A stretch of 64,000 bases of DNA from Clostridium sp. AN503. GTDB taxonomy: Bacteria > Bacillota > Clostridia > Lachnospirales > Lachnospiraceae. Each line of letters begins with the position of its first letter. The first letter of the stretch is position 1. Below, one piece after another: positions 40,399 through 49,127 of the stretch. Where the stretch lies: the NCBI RefSeq assembly GCF_040719375.1, contig NZ_JBFDTP010000002.1:1116001-1180000 (forward strand). Reading direction: 5' to 3'. The position numbers and the translations under genes are program-made. The notes below the pieces were generated by a model that did not search any database, had not been told where the DNA came from, and worked only from the letters and a program-made list of their open reading frames with translations.

Positions 40399-42099
40399 AT
40401 GGAAAAAGACAAAGAAGTGTTAGCGGCAGAGACTGCAGAGAAAGAGGTGGTTTCCAAGAATTTTATCGAGCAGGAGATCGACAAGGACCTGGCAGAGGGC
40501 GTTTATAACCATGTTCAGACCCGTTTTCCGCCGGAGCCCAACGGATATCTGCATATCGGACATGCCAAGTCCATTCTTTTAAACTATGGACTGGCCCAGA
40601 AGTACGGCGGCAAGTTCAACCTGCGTTTCGACGATACCAACCCGACGAAAGAAAAGACGGAATTTGTGGAATCTATCATGGCGGATGTGAAGTGGCTGGG
40701 AGCTGATTTCGATGACAGGCTGTTCTTTGCATCCAATTATTTTAAACAGATGTATGACTGCGCAGTTTTTCTGATCAAGAAGGGAAAGGCGTTTGTCTGT
40801 GACCTGACAGCGGAGGAGATCCGTGAGTACCGTGGTGATTTTACCACGCCGGGTAAGGAGAGCCCGTACAGGAACAGGAGCGTGGAGGAGAACCTGCGCC
40901 TGTTCGAGGAGATGAAGGACGGGAAGTATCAGGACGGGGAGAAGGTCCTGCGTGCGAAGATCGATATGGCTTCCCCCAACATCAATATGAGGGATCCGGT
41001 GCTCTACCGCGTGGCCCATATGACTCATCACAATACCGGGGATGCATGGTGCATCTATCCGATGTATGATTTTGCCCATCCGATCGAGGATGCCATAGAG
41101 CATATCACCCACTCGATCTGTACGTTGGAGTTTGAGGACCACAGGCCGCTGTATGACTGGGTGGTGAAGGAGTGCGAGTTCGAGAACCCGCCCCGCCAGA
41201 TCGAGTTTGCAAAGCTTTATCTGACCAATGTGGTCACCGGCAAGCGTTATATCAAAAAGCTGGTGGAGGACGGCATTGTGGACGGCTGGGACGATCCGCG
41301 GCTGGTGTCCATCGCTGCGCTGCGCAGACGCGGTTATACGCCGGAAGCCATCCGCATGTTTGTGGAGCTGGTGGGCGTTTCAAAGGCAAACAGTTCTGCT
41401 GACTATGCGATGCTCGAGTACTGTATCCGCGAGGATCTAAAGCTGAAAAAACCGCGTATGATGGCGATCCTGGATCCGGTGAAGCTGGTGATCGACAACT
41501 ATCCGGAGGGGCAGACCGAGATGATGGAGGTGCCCAACAATCTGGAGAATCCGGAGCTGGGTTCCCGCATGGTGCCTTTTGGCAGAGAGCTTTACATTGA
41601 GCGTGAGGATTTCATGGAGGAACCGCCGCGCAAATATTTCCGTTTGTTCCCGGGCAATGAGGTACGCTTAATGAGCGCGTATTTTGTGACCTGCACCGGT
41701 TTTGAGAAGGATGAAAGCGGCAAAGTGACCGTGGTCCATGCGACCTATGACCCGGCGACCAGAAGCGGATCGGGATTTAGCGAGCGCAAGGTCAAGGGGA
41801 CGATCCACTGGGTAGCGGCGGAGACTGCAAAGCAGGTGGAATGCCGTCTGTATGAGAATATTGTGGATGAGGAGAAGGGCAAGTTAAACGCTGACGGTTC
41901 TCTGAACTTAAATCCCAATTCCCTGACTATTCTGAAGAACTGCTATGTGGAACCGGCGCTTGTGGATGTGGAACCTTATGACAGCTTCCAGTTTGTAAGA
42001 AATGGTTATTTCTGCGTGGATTGTAAGGACAGTAAACCTGGGGCGCCGGTATTTAACCGGATCGTTTCTCTTAAGAGTTCCTTCAAGATCCAGAAGTAA
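40399..42099 (+). CDS. glnS: glutaminyl-tRNA synthetase
   Basis: 566 residues, class Ib synthetase attaching Gln to tRNA-Gln. The start HIGH motif is HIGH in YLHIGHAKS after FPPEPNG, a Gln-tRNA synthetase signature that separates it from GltX; the KMSKS-like region (VGVSKANSS) and the two C-terminal beta-barrels (PRKYFRLFPGNEVRLMSAYFVTCTGF) follow. Its presence suggests direct charging of tRNA-Gln besides any GatCAB route. GGAGCGGAGG-like ribosome site upstream; TATACT (40329-40334) is a possible -10 box. Confidence 0.95.
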   Translation: MEKDKEVLAAETAEKEVVSKNFIEQEIDKDLAEGVYNHVQTRFPPEPNGYLHIGHAKSILLNYGLAQKYGGKFNLRFDDTNPTKEKTEFVESIMADVKWLGADFDDRLFFASNYFKQMYDCAVFLIKKGKAFVCDLTAEEIREYRGDFTTPGKESPYRNRSVEENLRLFEEMKDGKYQDGEKVLRAKIDMASPNINMRDPVLYRVAHMTHHNTGDAWCIYPMYDFAHPIEDAIEHITHSICTLEFEDHRPLYDWVVKECEFENPPRQIEFAKLYLTNVVTGKRYIKKLVEDGIVDGWDDPRLVSIAALRRRGYTPEAIRMFVELVGVSKANSSADYAMLEYCIREDLKLKKPRMMAILDPVKLVIDNYPEGQTEMMEVPNNLENPELGSRMVPFGRELYIEREDFMEEPPRKYFRLFPGNEVRLMSAYFVTCTGFEKDESGKVTVVHATYDPATRSGSGFSERKVKGTIHWVAAETAKQVECRLYENIVDEEKGKLNADGSLNLNPNSLTILKNCYVEPALVDVEPYDSFQFVRNGYFCVDCKDSKPGAPVFNRIVSLKSSFKIQK

Positions 42100-42168
42100 G
42101 AACTTAACGGCTAAAACGTCAGGGACGGGCAGGAAGACTGCCTGTCCCTGTTTTTTAGGAGGTGCGAT

Positions 42169-43575
42169 ATGGAATTGCTGATCCCGCTGGATATCCAGTC
42201 GAAAAAACCGCTGTATGAACAGATTTATGCCTATATCCGCAGGGAGATCCGCTGCGGGAGCTTGAGGACAGAGGACAGGCTGCCTTCCACCAGGGTGCTG
42301 GCGGACCATTTGAAGGTCAGCCGGAGTACGACCCAGATGGCATACGACCAGCTTCTCGCAGAGGGATATATTGAGTCCCGTCCCTGCCGGGGATATTTTG
42401 TAGCCAGGATGGAGGAACTGGTAGAAGCAGGGCCGGAGAAGGAGGCTGCGATGGAGACCAGCGAGCCTGTCCGTCCGGACTGTCTGGTTGACTTTTCCCC
42501 CCGGGGTATCGATCTGGAGAGCTTTCCCTACAATACCTGGAGAAAACTGAGCCGGAACACCCTGGTGGATGACAACAGGGAAATGTTCCATTCCGGAAAC
42601 CATCAGGGAGAGCCTGGATTTCGGGAGGCGATCCGCAGCTACCTGCATTCTGCCCGTGGAGTCAGCTGCAGTGCAGAGCAGATCATAGTAGGAGCGGGAA
42701 GTGAGTACCTTCTCATGCTTCTGTCCCAGATATTGGGCCGGGAAAAAAAGATCGCCATGGAAAACCCGACCTATAAGCAGGCGTACCGGGTATTCTGCAG
42801 CCTGGGCTATTCGGTGTGCCCGGTGGAGATGGACAACTCCGGGATGGATCCGGAGCTCCTGGAGCGCAGCGGCGCGGATGTGGCGTATGTGATGCCCTCC
42901 CATCAGTTTCCCACCGGGGTCGTTATGCCCGTGGGACGCAGGCAGGAGCTGCTCAAATGGGCGGCGGCCGGGGAGGACCGGTATCTGATCGAGGACGATT
43001 ATGACAGTGAGTTCCGTTACAAAGGAAAACCAATCCCCGCGCTTCAGGGGATGGACCGTACCGGCAGGGTGATCTATCTGGGGACGTTTTCCAAATGCAT
43101 TGCGCCTGCTATCCGTGTCAGCTATCTGGTGCTGCCCATGGAGCTTTTAAAACGTTACCGGAAGCAGGCAGGGTTCTATGCTTCCACTGTTTCCCGGATC
43201 GACCAGAATATTTTGTACCAGTTCCTGTCACTGGGGCATTTTGAAAGGCATTTGAACCGGATGCGCGCCATTTACAGGGCAAAGCATGATATGCTGCTGG
43301 CGGCGATCCGTCCGCTTGAGCAGGATTTTGAGATACGGGGGGAATTTGCCGGGATCCATATCCTGCTGACGGCGAAATATGAGATTGCGGAGGAGGAGCT
43401 TATCCGTCAGGCAGAATCAGCAGGCGTCAGGGTATATGGGCTCAGTGGATATTATATCCATCAGGAGCATGATCACAGACCTTCCACCGTGGTGCTGGGA
43501 TATGCCAGTTTGAGCGGAGCGCAGATCACGCGCGGTGCAGAGGCGCTTTTGGCCTGCTGGAGGCGTCACGGCTGA
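42169..43575 (+). CDS. MocR/PdxR-type regulator (GntR helix-turn-helix fused to aminotransferase domain)
   Basis: 468 residues. The first 75 residues are a GntR-type winged helix (PLYEQIYAYIRREIRCGSLRTEDRLPSTRVLADHLKVSRSTTQMAYDQL). A linker leads to a fold-type I PLP domain with the Lys in LGTFSKCIAPAIR, EDDYDSEFRY and the Arg-binding C-terminus. MocR proteins sense PLP or amino-acid adducts and control genes such as those for vitamin B6 or GABA use. No obvious target gene adjoins it. AGGAGG lies before the ATG; a terminator follows. Confidence 0.88.
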   Translation: MELLIPLDIQSKKPLYEQIYAYIRREIRCGSLRTEDRLPSTRVLADHLKVSRSTTQMAYDQLLAEGYIESRPCRGYFVARMEELVEAGPEKEAAMETSEPVRPDCLVDFSPRGIDLESFPYNTWRKLSRNTLVDDNREMFHSGNHQGEPGFREAIRSYLHSARGVSCSAEQIIVGAGSEYLLMLLSQILGREKKIAMENPTYKQAYRVFCSLGYSVCPVEMDNSGMDPELLERSGADVAYVMPSHQFPTGVVMPVGRRQELLKWAAAGEDRYLIEDDYDSEFRYKGKPIPALQGMDRTGRVIYLGTFSKCIAPAIRVSYLVLPMELLKRYRKQAGFYASTVSRIDQNILYQFLSLGHFERHLNRMRAIYRAKHDMLLAAIRPLEQDFEIRGEFAGIHILLTAKYEIAEEELIRQAESAGVRVYGLSGYYIHQEHDHRPSTVVLGYASLSGAQITRGAEALLACWRRHG

Positions 43576-43656
43576 GTGTGAAACGGGCCGTCCCAGCGGG
43601 AGTATGCGTCATAATGGAAGCGGTGTGCTTCAGTAAATGAATGATGCAGAGCACGT

Positions 43657-43687
43657 AAAAAAGACCGGATAGTTTCCGGTCTTTTTT
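43657..43687. terminator. bidirectional terminator
   Basis: Arms AAAAAAGACCGGA (43657-43669) and TTCCGGTCTTTTTT (43674-43687) with a 4-base loop give T tracts on both strands, serving the MocR gene and, in reverse, the convergent Ala-rich gene. Confidence 0.85.
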
Positions 43688-43752
43688 AGAGGGAGATCGT
43701 CTGTGCAGCCCCTGACAGCCCTTTCACATGTTGTCATGTCTTTTATCCTTGA

Positions 43753-44367
43753 TCAGGACGGAATATCCTCGGTATCTACAATGATGGTGGTCACTGCGTC
43801 GGCAGCTTTATCAGCGGTCTTTTCAGCGGCATCTTTTGCAGTATCGGCAGCTTTTTCGGCAATGTTTTTTGCAGCGCCGGCCGTTTGTTCCATAGCATCC
43901 TTTGCGGCGTCGGCAGCTTTATCAACGGCATCCTCCACAAGATCCGAGACGCTTTCTACAATGTCTTCCGCCATATCCTCAAAATCGTCCGAGTCCTCGG
44001 TGAAGGAAACCTTTGCGGCAGCAGCAGTATCTGAGACTGCGGTAACAGCCTCCCGGGTACTGTCAGCTACGATCGCAGCAGCATCCTTAACAACGTTTTT
44101 GGCAGCTCCAGCCACATCCTTTGCCGCGTTCAGCATGTCCCCGGCAGCGACGAGAAGCTCATCCTTATCAGCATGAAGGGAAACGTAGTTACGGTTCATG
44201 GTGCTGTCCGGAACCGGGCCGTCCTCCTCCTCATCTTCAAAATCATGGAAATCCTCATCCAGTTCCTTGTTAAAGGACTGATATTTCTTCAGATAGGATA
44301 TCCCCGCAACAGCCGCACCAGCGACGGCAGCCAGTGCAACAATCTTTCCCAATCCTTTTTTTGCCAT
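43753..44367 (-). CDS. Ala-rich, LEA-like membrane-anchored protein
   Basis: 204 residues. ATG 44367 has AAGGAG upstream; an earlier in-frame ATG (44406) does not. One N-terminal hydrophobic helix (about 6-22: IVALAAVAGAAVAGISYL) is followed by an acidic stretch (DEDFHDFEDEEEDG) and about 120 residues of amphipathic repeats such as AAKNVVKDAA, DKAADAAKDA and EKAADTAKDA, reaching nearly to the C-terminus. This composition recalls late-embryogenesis-abundant and apolipoprotein-type helices that coat membranes. No enzymatic motif; function unknown. Confidence 0.7.
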   Translation of the reverse strand: MAKKGLGKIVALAAVAGAAVAGISYLKKYQSFNKELDEDFHDFEDEEEDGPVPDSTMNRNYVSLHADKDELLVAAGDMLNAAKDVAGAAKNVVKDAAAIVADSTREAVTAVSDTAAAAKVSFTEDSDDFEDMAEDIVESVSDLVEDAVDKAADAAKDAMEQTAGAAKNIAEKAADTAKDAAEKTADKAADAVTTIIVDTEDIPS

Positions 44368-44477
44368 ACCTGCACTCCTTTCTGTCGGCGGTTTTCGTAC
44401 TGCCAACCAATCTTAATGAATATTGTAATACGAATGTGGGAAAAAAGAAAGGGGACAACTGTAAAAAATTTATAAAA

Positions 44478-44504
44478 TTAGCACTCAACTATTGACAGTG
44501 CTAA
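44478..44504 (+). promoter_or_regulatory. CIRCE operator (HrcA-binding site) of groESL
   Basis: TTAGCACTC, 9 bp, CAGTGCTAA; consensus TTAGCACTC-N9-GAGTGCTAA, so 17 of 18 arm bases agree (G to C at the first base of the right arm). Confidence 0.9.
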
Positions 44505-44520
44505 CAATGCGTGGTATAAA
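44492..44520 (+). promoter_or_regulatory. groESL promoter inside CIRCE
   Basis: TTGACA (44492-44497), 17 bp, TATAAA (44515-44520). The -35 box lies inside the CIRCE element, so bound HrcA would block RNA polymerase directly. Confidence 0.8.
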
Positions 44521-44598
44521 TTGTATTGTGAATCAAAAAGGGATATTTTTTCAGTCCCGTGATTGAAAAAAAGCATTTAGAATAAGGAGGAATCATCC

Positions 44599-44883
44599 AT
44601 GAAATTAGTACCATTATTTGACCGCGTTGTATTAAAGCAGCTGGTTGCAGAGGAGACTACAAAATCCGGTATTGTATTACCGGGGCAGGCAAAGGAGAAA
44701 CCACAGCAGGCTGAAGTCATTGCAGTAGGCCCGGGCGGTGTGGTTGACGGCAAGGAAGTGACCATGCAGGTCAAGGTCGGAGACAAGGTGATCTATTCCA
44801 AGTATTCCGGAACCGAAGTGGAAGTGGAAGATGAGAAGCTTGTAGTTGTGAAACAGAACGATATCCTGGCGGTTATCGAGTAA
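44599..44883 (+). CDS. groES: co-chaperonin GroES
   Basis: 94 residues, the 10-kDa lid of the GroEL chamber. The mobile loop EETTKSGIVLPG and the beta-barrel segments PLFDRVVLKQL and VGDKVIYSKYSGTEV are standard, ending DILAVIE. AAGGAGG precedes the ATG. Expressed with groEL from the CIRCE-controlled promoter, so it should rise with heat and protein stress when HrcA is released. Confidence 0.97.
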   Translation: MKLVPLFDRVVLKQLVAEETTKSGIVLPGQAKEKPQQAEVIAVGPGGVVDGKEVTMQVKVGDKVIYSKYSGTEVEVEDEKLVVVKQNDILAVIE

Positions 44884-44953
44884 GACGATCAAAGCGGATT
44901 TATTTGTGGAAGATTCAATCATTGACTATTTATAATATTTGGAGGAATGAACT

Positions 44954-46576
44954 ATGGCAAAGCAGATCAAACATGGCGTAGACGCCAGAAAAGCCCTGGA
45001 GGCAGGTGTTAACCAGCTTGCGGACACAGTCCGTGTGACCCTTGGACCGAAAGGAAGGAACGTTGTACTGGATAAGTCCTTCGGCGCTCCGCTGATCACC
45101 AACGACGGCGTGACCATCGCAAAAGAGATCGAGCTGGAGGATGCGTTTGAGAACATGGGCGCACAGCTTGTAAAAGAGGTCGCTACCAAGACCAACGATG
45201 TAGCCGGTGACGGTACTACCACCGCTACGGTCCTGGCTCAGGCAATGATCAACGAGGGGATGAAGAACCTGGCGGCAGGAGCTAACCCGATCGTTCTGAG
45301 AAAAGGTATGAGAAAAGCGACGGATGCAGCAGTTGAGGCGCTTGCCAAGATGAGCCAGCCGATCGAAGGCAGGGACAGTATTGCAAGAGTAGCAGCCATT
45401 TCCGCAGCAGATGATGAGGTTGGCGAGATGGTAGCAGAGGCTATGGAGAAGGTTTCCAACGACGGAGTTATCACCATCGAGGAGTCCAAGACCATGAAGA
45501 CCGAGCTGGATCTGGTGGAAGGCATGCAGTTTGACCGCGGCTATGTATCTGCTTATATGTGCACCGATATGGATAAGATGGAAGCGAACCTGGACGATCC
45601 GTATATCCTGATCACCGACAAGAAGATTTCCAACATCCAGGAGATCCTGCCGGTTCTGGAGAAGATCGTACAGTCCGGAGCGAAGCTTCTGATCATCGCA
45701 GAGGATATTGAGGGCGAGGCGCTGACCACCCTGATCGTGAACAAGTTAAGAGGCACCTTCACCGTTGTGGGCGTAAAGGCTCCTGGCTACGGCGACAGAA
45801 GAAAAGAGATGCTCAAAGATATCGCGATCCTGACCGGAGGTACCGTGATCTCCGAGGAGCTGGGCCTGGATTTAAAAGAGACCACCATGGATCAGCTTGG
45901 ACGCGCCAAATCCGTTAAGGTTCAGAAAGAGAACACCATCATCGTGGACGGCTGCGGCGACAAGAAAGAGATCAGCGCGCGCGTTGCACAGATCCGCGCA
46001 CAGATCGAGGAGACCACTTCCGAGTTTGATAAAGAGAAGCTTCAGGAGCGTCTTGCCAAGCTGGCAGGCGGCGTAGCAGTGATCCGTGTGGGCGCTGCAA
46101 CTGAGACTGAGATGAAGGAAGCAAAACTGCGTATGGAGGATGCTCTGTCCGCAGCGAGAGCAGCGGTTGAGGAAGGCATCATCGCAGGCGGCGGTTCTGC
46201 ATATGTGCATGCAACCACCCAGATCAAGCCGGTTGTGGATGCTTTAGAGGGTGACGAGAAGACCGGCGGCAAGATCATCTTAAAAGCGCTGGAGGCTCCG
46301 CTGTTCCACATTGTTGCCAATGCGGGACTGGAAGGCTCTGTTATCATCAATAAGGTGAAAGAATCTGCGGTAGGTACCGGTTTTGACGCTTATAAAGAAG
46401 AGTATGTGGATATGATCAAGGCAGGCATCCTGGATCCGGCAAAGGTTACCAGAAGCGCTCTGCAGAACGCTACCAGCGTTGCTTCCACCCTGCTGACCAC
46501 AGAGTCTGTCGTAGCCAACATCAAGGAAGATGTACCGGCTATGCCGGCTGGCGGCGGCATGGGCGGGATGATGTAA
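44954..46576 (+). CDS. groEL: chaperonin GroEL
   Basis: 540 residues, normal length. It refolds proteins in an ATP-driven double ring with GroES. The ATP-binding signature GPKGRNVVLDKSFGAP, VAGDGTTTATVLAQ, the apical domain and the Gly/Met-rich C-terminal tail (GGGMGGMM) are all present. GGAGG before the ATG; 70 bp after groES, same operon. A hairpin with a 10-bp outer stem (46612-46621 with 46647-46656) follows as the probable terminator. Confidence 0.98.
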   Translation: MAKQIKHGVDARKALEAGVNQLADTVRVTLGPKGRNVVLDKSFGAPLITNDGVTIAKEIELEDAFENMGAQLVKEVATKTNDVAGDGTTTATVLAQAMINEGMKNLAAGANPIVLRKGMRKATDAAVEALAKMSQPIEGRDSIARVAAISAADDEVGEMVAEAMEKVSNDGVITIEESKTMKTELDLVEGMQFDRGYVSAYMCTDMDKMEANLDDPYILITDKKISNIQEILPVLEKIVQSGAKLLIIAEDIEGEALTTLIVNKLRGTFTVVGVKAPGYGDRRKEMLKDIAILTGGTVISEELGLDLKETTMDQLGRAKSVKVQKENTIIVDGCGDKKEISARVAQIRAQIEETTSEFDKEKLQERLAKLAGGVAVIRVGAATETEMKEAKLRMEDALSAARAAVEEGIIAGGGSAYVHATTQIKPVVDALEGDEKTGGKIILKALEAPLFHIVANAGLEGSVIINKVKESAVGTGFDAYKEEYVDMIKAGILDPAKVTRSALQNATSVASTLLTTESVVANIKEDVPAMPAGGGMGGMM

Positions 46577-46611
46577 AGTTAATCAGAGACAGAGTCCTGA
46601 GTATATGATCG

Positions 46612-46656
46612 GGACGCAGGGGAAAACCGGATGAAACCGGGTTTTGCCCTGCGTCC
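46612..46656 (+). terminator. hairpin terminator after groEL
   Basis: GGACGCAGGG (46612-46621) with CCCTGCGTCC (46647-46656), plus an inner stem AAAACC/GGTTTT. The T tract is poor, so it may act partly as an mRNA end protector. Confidence 0.6.
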
Positions 46657-46692
46657 TGTCGCTGTATAAAATGAAAGGAGTTTTTTAACCCC

Positions 46693-47187
46693 ATGAACGA
46701 AAATTATGCTGAGCAGTTGATTAAACGAAGGACTCCGGCTTATGCCTACGCGCTGACCGGCGTGTTGGGAGCAGTGACCGCGGTGACGGTTGTGCTTGCC
46801 ATGACCACCGGGGTGCTGGCGGTGATCCTGATGTTTTTAGCGGGATTTGTTACATATCTGTCTTACCGGAACACCCATGTGGAGTTTGAGTATCTGTTTG
46901 TGGGCGGAGAATTGTCGGTGGACAAGATTTTGGGAAGGTCGAAAAGGAAGAAGGCCTTTGAGTGCAAGATGGAGGAGATCCAGATCGTGGCTCCGGCAGA
47001 TTCTTATGTGTTGAATGATTATAGGAATGTGAAGAATACCATAGACTTCTCTTCGCATATGGAGCATGCGAAAATGTATGCGATGATCGTGCAGACAAAA
47101 GGCGAGCAGACAAAGGTCTTGCTTGAGCCGGGCGAGAAGATGCTGACCTGCATGAGGCAATGTTCCCCACGTAAAGTAGTGGTATAG
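46693..47187 (+). CDS. small two-span membrane protein (DUF6106-like)
   Basis: 164 residues with AAAGGAG upstream (13 bp spacing). Two membrane helices (about 19-37 and 40-58: AVTAVTVVLAMTTG, LAVILMFLAGFVTYL) are followed by a soluble C-terminal domain with an FEYLFVGGELSVDKILGRSKRKKAFECK pattern. It resembles the DUF6106 membrane proteins of Lachnospiraceae; I place it there with moderate confidence. No function known. Its stop lies 11 bp before the giant hairpin. Confidence 0.65.
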   Translation: MNENYAEQLIKRRTPAYAYALTGVLGAVTAVTVVLAMTTGVLAVILMFLAGFVTYLSYRNTHVEFEYLFVGGELSVDKILGRSKRKKAFECKMEEIQIVAPADSYVLNDYRNVKNTIDFSSHMEHAKMYAMIVQTKGEQTKVLLEPGEKMLTCMRQCSPRKVVV

Positions 47188-47197
47188 AAAACCTGGC

Positions 47198-47451
47198 TTT
47201 CGGCATTTTGCGGAGGCGCCCGGCTGGTAATTGAGCGGCACGGCTTTGTGACTTTGCAGACCATTAGAAGGCGTTAGCATCCGGGATTTTCTGTTCTGGC
47301 AGGGAAAGGGGTTGTCTGAGCGTAAGCGAGTTGCCCCTTTCCCTGTCAGGCTTTTAAGAAAATCCCGGATGCTTACACCTTCTTATGGTCGAAACCGGAA
47401 CAAAGCCGTGCCGCTCAATTACCAGCCGGGCGCCTCCGCAAAATGCCGAAA
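47198..47451. repeat. 254-nt near-perfect inverted repeat (giant hairpin)
   Basis: Outer arms of 52 bp pair perfectly (47198-47249 with 47400-47451). A middle section pairs 31 of 34 bases (47259-47292 with 47357-47390) and an apical section pairs 12 of 12 (47300-47311 with 47334-47345), leaving a short top loop. It occupies most of the 376-bp gap before guaB. Possible natures are a MITE-like non-autonomous element or a structured RNA; no flanking target duplication is obvious. Confidence 0.85.
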
Positions 47452-47467
47452 ATCCCGCAGATTGTGT

Positions 47468-47496
47468 TTGACAAGCGGACAGAAATTTGCTACACT
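47468..47496 (+). promoter_or_regulatory. promoter of guaB
   Basis: Perfect TTGACA (47468-47473), 17 bp, TACACT (47491-47496), 16 bp after the giant hairpin and about 67 bp before guaB. No purine riboswitch fold was seen. Confidence 0.8.
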
Positions 47497-47563
47497 ATGT
47501 AACTAATAACTGCCGCAGGATTTATTCCGGGAGGTAAAACAAAAGAAAGAGAGGAAGAATTTA

Positions 47564-49018
47564 ATGGGTACAATTATTGGCGACGGCATTACATTTGATG
47601 ACGTACTTCTCGTGCCGGCTTATTCTCAGATTATTCCGAATCAGGTAGATCTGACCACGTATTTGACCAAGAAGATTAAACTGAACATTCCGCTTATGAG
47701 TGCAGGCATGGATACGGTTACGGAGCATCGCATGGCGATTGCCATGGCGCGTCAGGGCGGGATCGGTATTATTCATAAAAATATGTCGATCGAGGCACAG
47801 GCAGAGGAAGTTGATAAGGTAAAACGTTCTGAGAATGGCGTCATTACGGACCCATTTTTCCTGTCTCCGGAGCATACGCTTAAGGATGCGGACGAGCTTA
47901 TGGCAAAGTTCCGTATTTCCGGCGTTCCGATCACTGAGGGGCGCAAGCTGGTAGGTATCATTACCAACCGCGATCTGAAGTTTGAGGAAGATTTCAGCAA
48001 GAAGATCAAGGAGTGCATGACCTCCAAAAACCTGGTGACAGCCAGGGAGGGCATTACCTTAAAGGAAGCCAAACAGATCCTTGCGAAGGCGAGAGTGGAG
48101 AAGCTTCCGATCGTGGACGACGATTTCAACTTAAAGGGACTTATCACCATCAAGGATATTGAGAAGCAGATCAAGTACCCGCTGTCCGCCAAGGACGAGC
48201 AGGGGCGGCTTTTGTGCGGCGCGGCAGTGGGCATCACAGCCAATGTGCTGGACCGTGTAGGGGCGCTGGTGGACGCCAAGGTGGACGTGGTGGTCCTGGA
48301 TTCTGCTCATGGACATTCTGAGAATGTACTGCGCTGTGTGCGGATGATCAAAGAGAAGTATCCGGAGCTTCAGGTGGTTGCAGGCAATGTGGCTACAGGT
48401 GAGGCGACGAAAGCTCTGATCGAAGCTGGTGTGGATGCGGTCAAGGTAGGTATCGGGCCTGGTTCTATCTGTACTACCCGTGTCGTTGCAGGGATCGGCG
48501 TTCCGCAGATCACCGCAGTGATGGACTGCTATGCAGTGGCGAAGGAGTATGGTATTCCGATCATCGCAGACGGCGGTATCAAGTATTCCGGAGATATCAC
48601 CAAGGCCATCGCAGCGGGCGGCAATGTCTGCATGATGGGTAGTCTGTTTGCCGGATGCGACGAAAGTCCGGGTACCTTCGAGCTGTATCAGGGAAGAAAA
48701 TATAAAGTATATCGCGGCATGGGTTCCATCGCGGCTATGGAGAACGGCAGCAAGGACCGTTACTTCCAGTCCGACGCCAAGAAGCTGGTGCCGGAGGGCG
48801 TGGAAGGACGCGTTGCATATAAGGGGCTGGTAGAGGACACGGTGTTCCAAATGCTGGGCGGCCTGCGTTCCGGTATGGGTTACTGTGGAGCGGGAGATAT
48901 CCCGACCCTTCAGGAGACCGGACGTTTTGTGAAGATTTCCGCTGCATCCCTGAAAGAAAGCCATCCGCATGATATCCATATTACAAAAGAGGCTCCAAAC
49001 TATAGCGTTGATGAATGA
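47564..49018 (+). CDS. guaB: inosine-5'-monophosphate dehydrogenase
   Basis: 484 residues. It oxidises IMP to XMP with NAD, the committed step to GMP. The TIM barrel is interrupted by a CBS pair (about residues 90-210: two repeats around MTSKNLVTAREGITL). The catalytic Cys is in GPGSICTTRVVAGIGVPQ, the IMP site in ADGGIKYSGD and the flap in YRGMGSIAAM. AGAGAGGAAG before the ATG. GMP synthase, the next enzyme, is coded at the far end of the window. Confidence 0.97.
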   Translation: MGTIIGDGITFDDVLLVPAYSQIIPNQVDLTTYLTKKIKLNIPLMSAGMDTVTEHRMAIAMARQGGIGIIHKNMSIEAQAEEVDKVKRSENGVITDPFFLSPEHTLKDADELMAKFRISGVPITEGRKLVGIITNRDLKFEEDFSKKIKECMTSKNLVTAREGITLKEAKQILAKARVEKLPIVDDDFNLKGLITIKDIEKQIKYPLSAKDEQGRLLCGAAVGITANVLDRVGALVDAKVDVVVLDSAHGHSENVLRCVRMIKEKYPELQVVAGNVATGEATKALIEAGVDAVKVGIGPGSICTTRVVAGIGVPQITAVMDCYAVAKEYGIPIIADGGIKYSGDITKAIAAGGNVCMMGSLFAGCDESPGTFELYQGRKYKVYRGMGSIAAMENGSKDRYFQSDAKKLVPEGVEGRVAYKGLVEDTVFQMLGGLRSGMGYCGAGDIPTLQETGRFVKISAASLKESHPHDIHITKEAPNYSVDE

Positions 49019-49024
49019 TTTAGG

Positions 49025-49056
49025 GTGCTGCCGTGTTTTACACGGCGGCACTTTTG
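49025..49056 (+). terminator. terminator after guaB
   Basis: GTGCTGCCGTG (49025-49035) pairs with CACGGCGGCAC (49041-49051, one T-G pair), followed by TTTTGTG. Confidence 0.8.
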
Positions 49057-49127
49057 TGTTATACTGAAAACAGCCGGTGTGGTATTTTTGATGAGATAAA
49101 ACAGGTACGGGAAAAAGGAGACAGGAT

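Noticed and set aside
47312..47506. Short reading frames in the giant hairpin (AVPLNYQPG pattern on both strands)
   Set aside because: They arise because the two arms are inverted copies; no ribosome sites and no independent coding signal.
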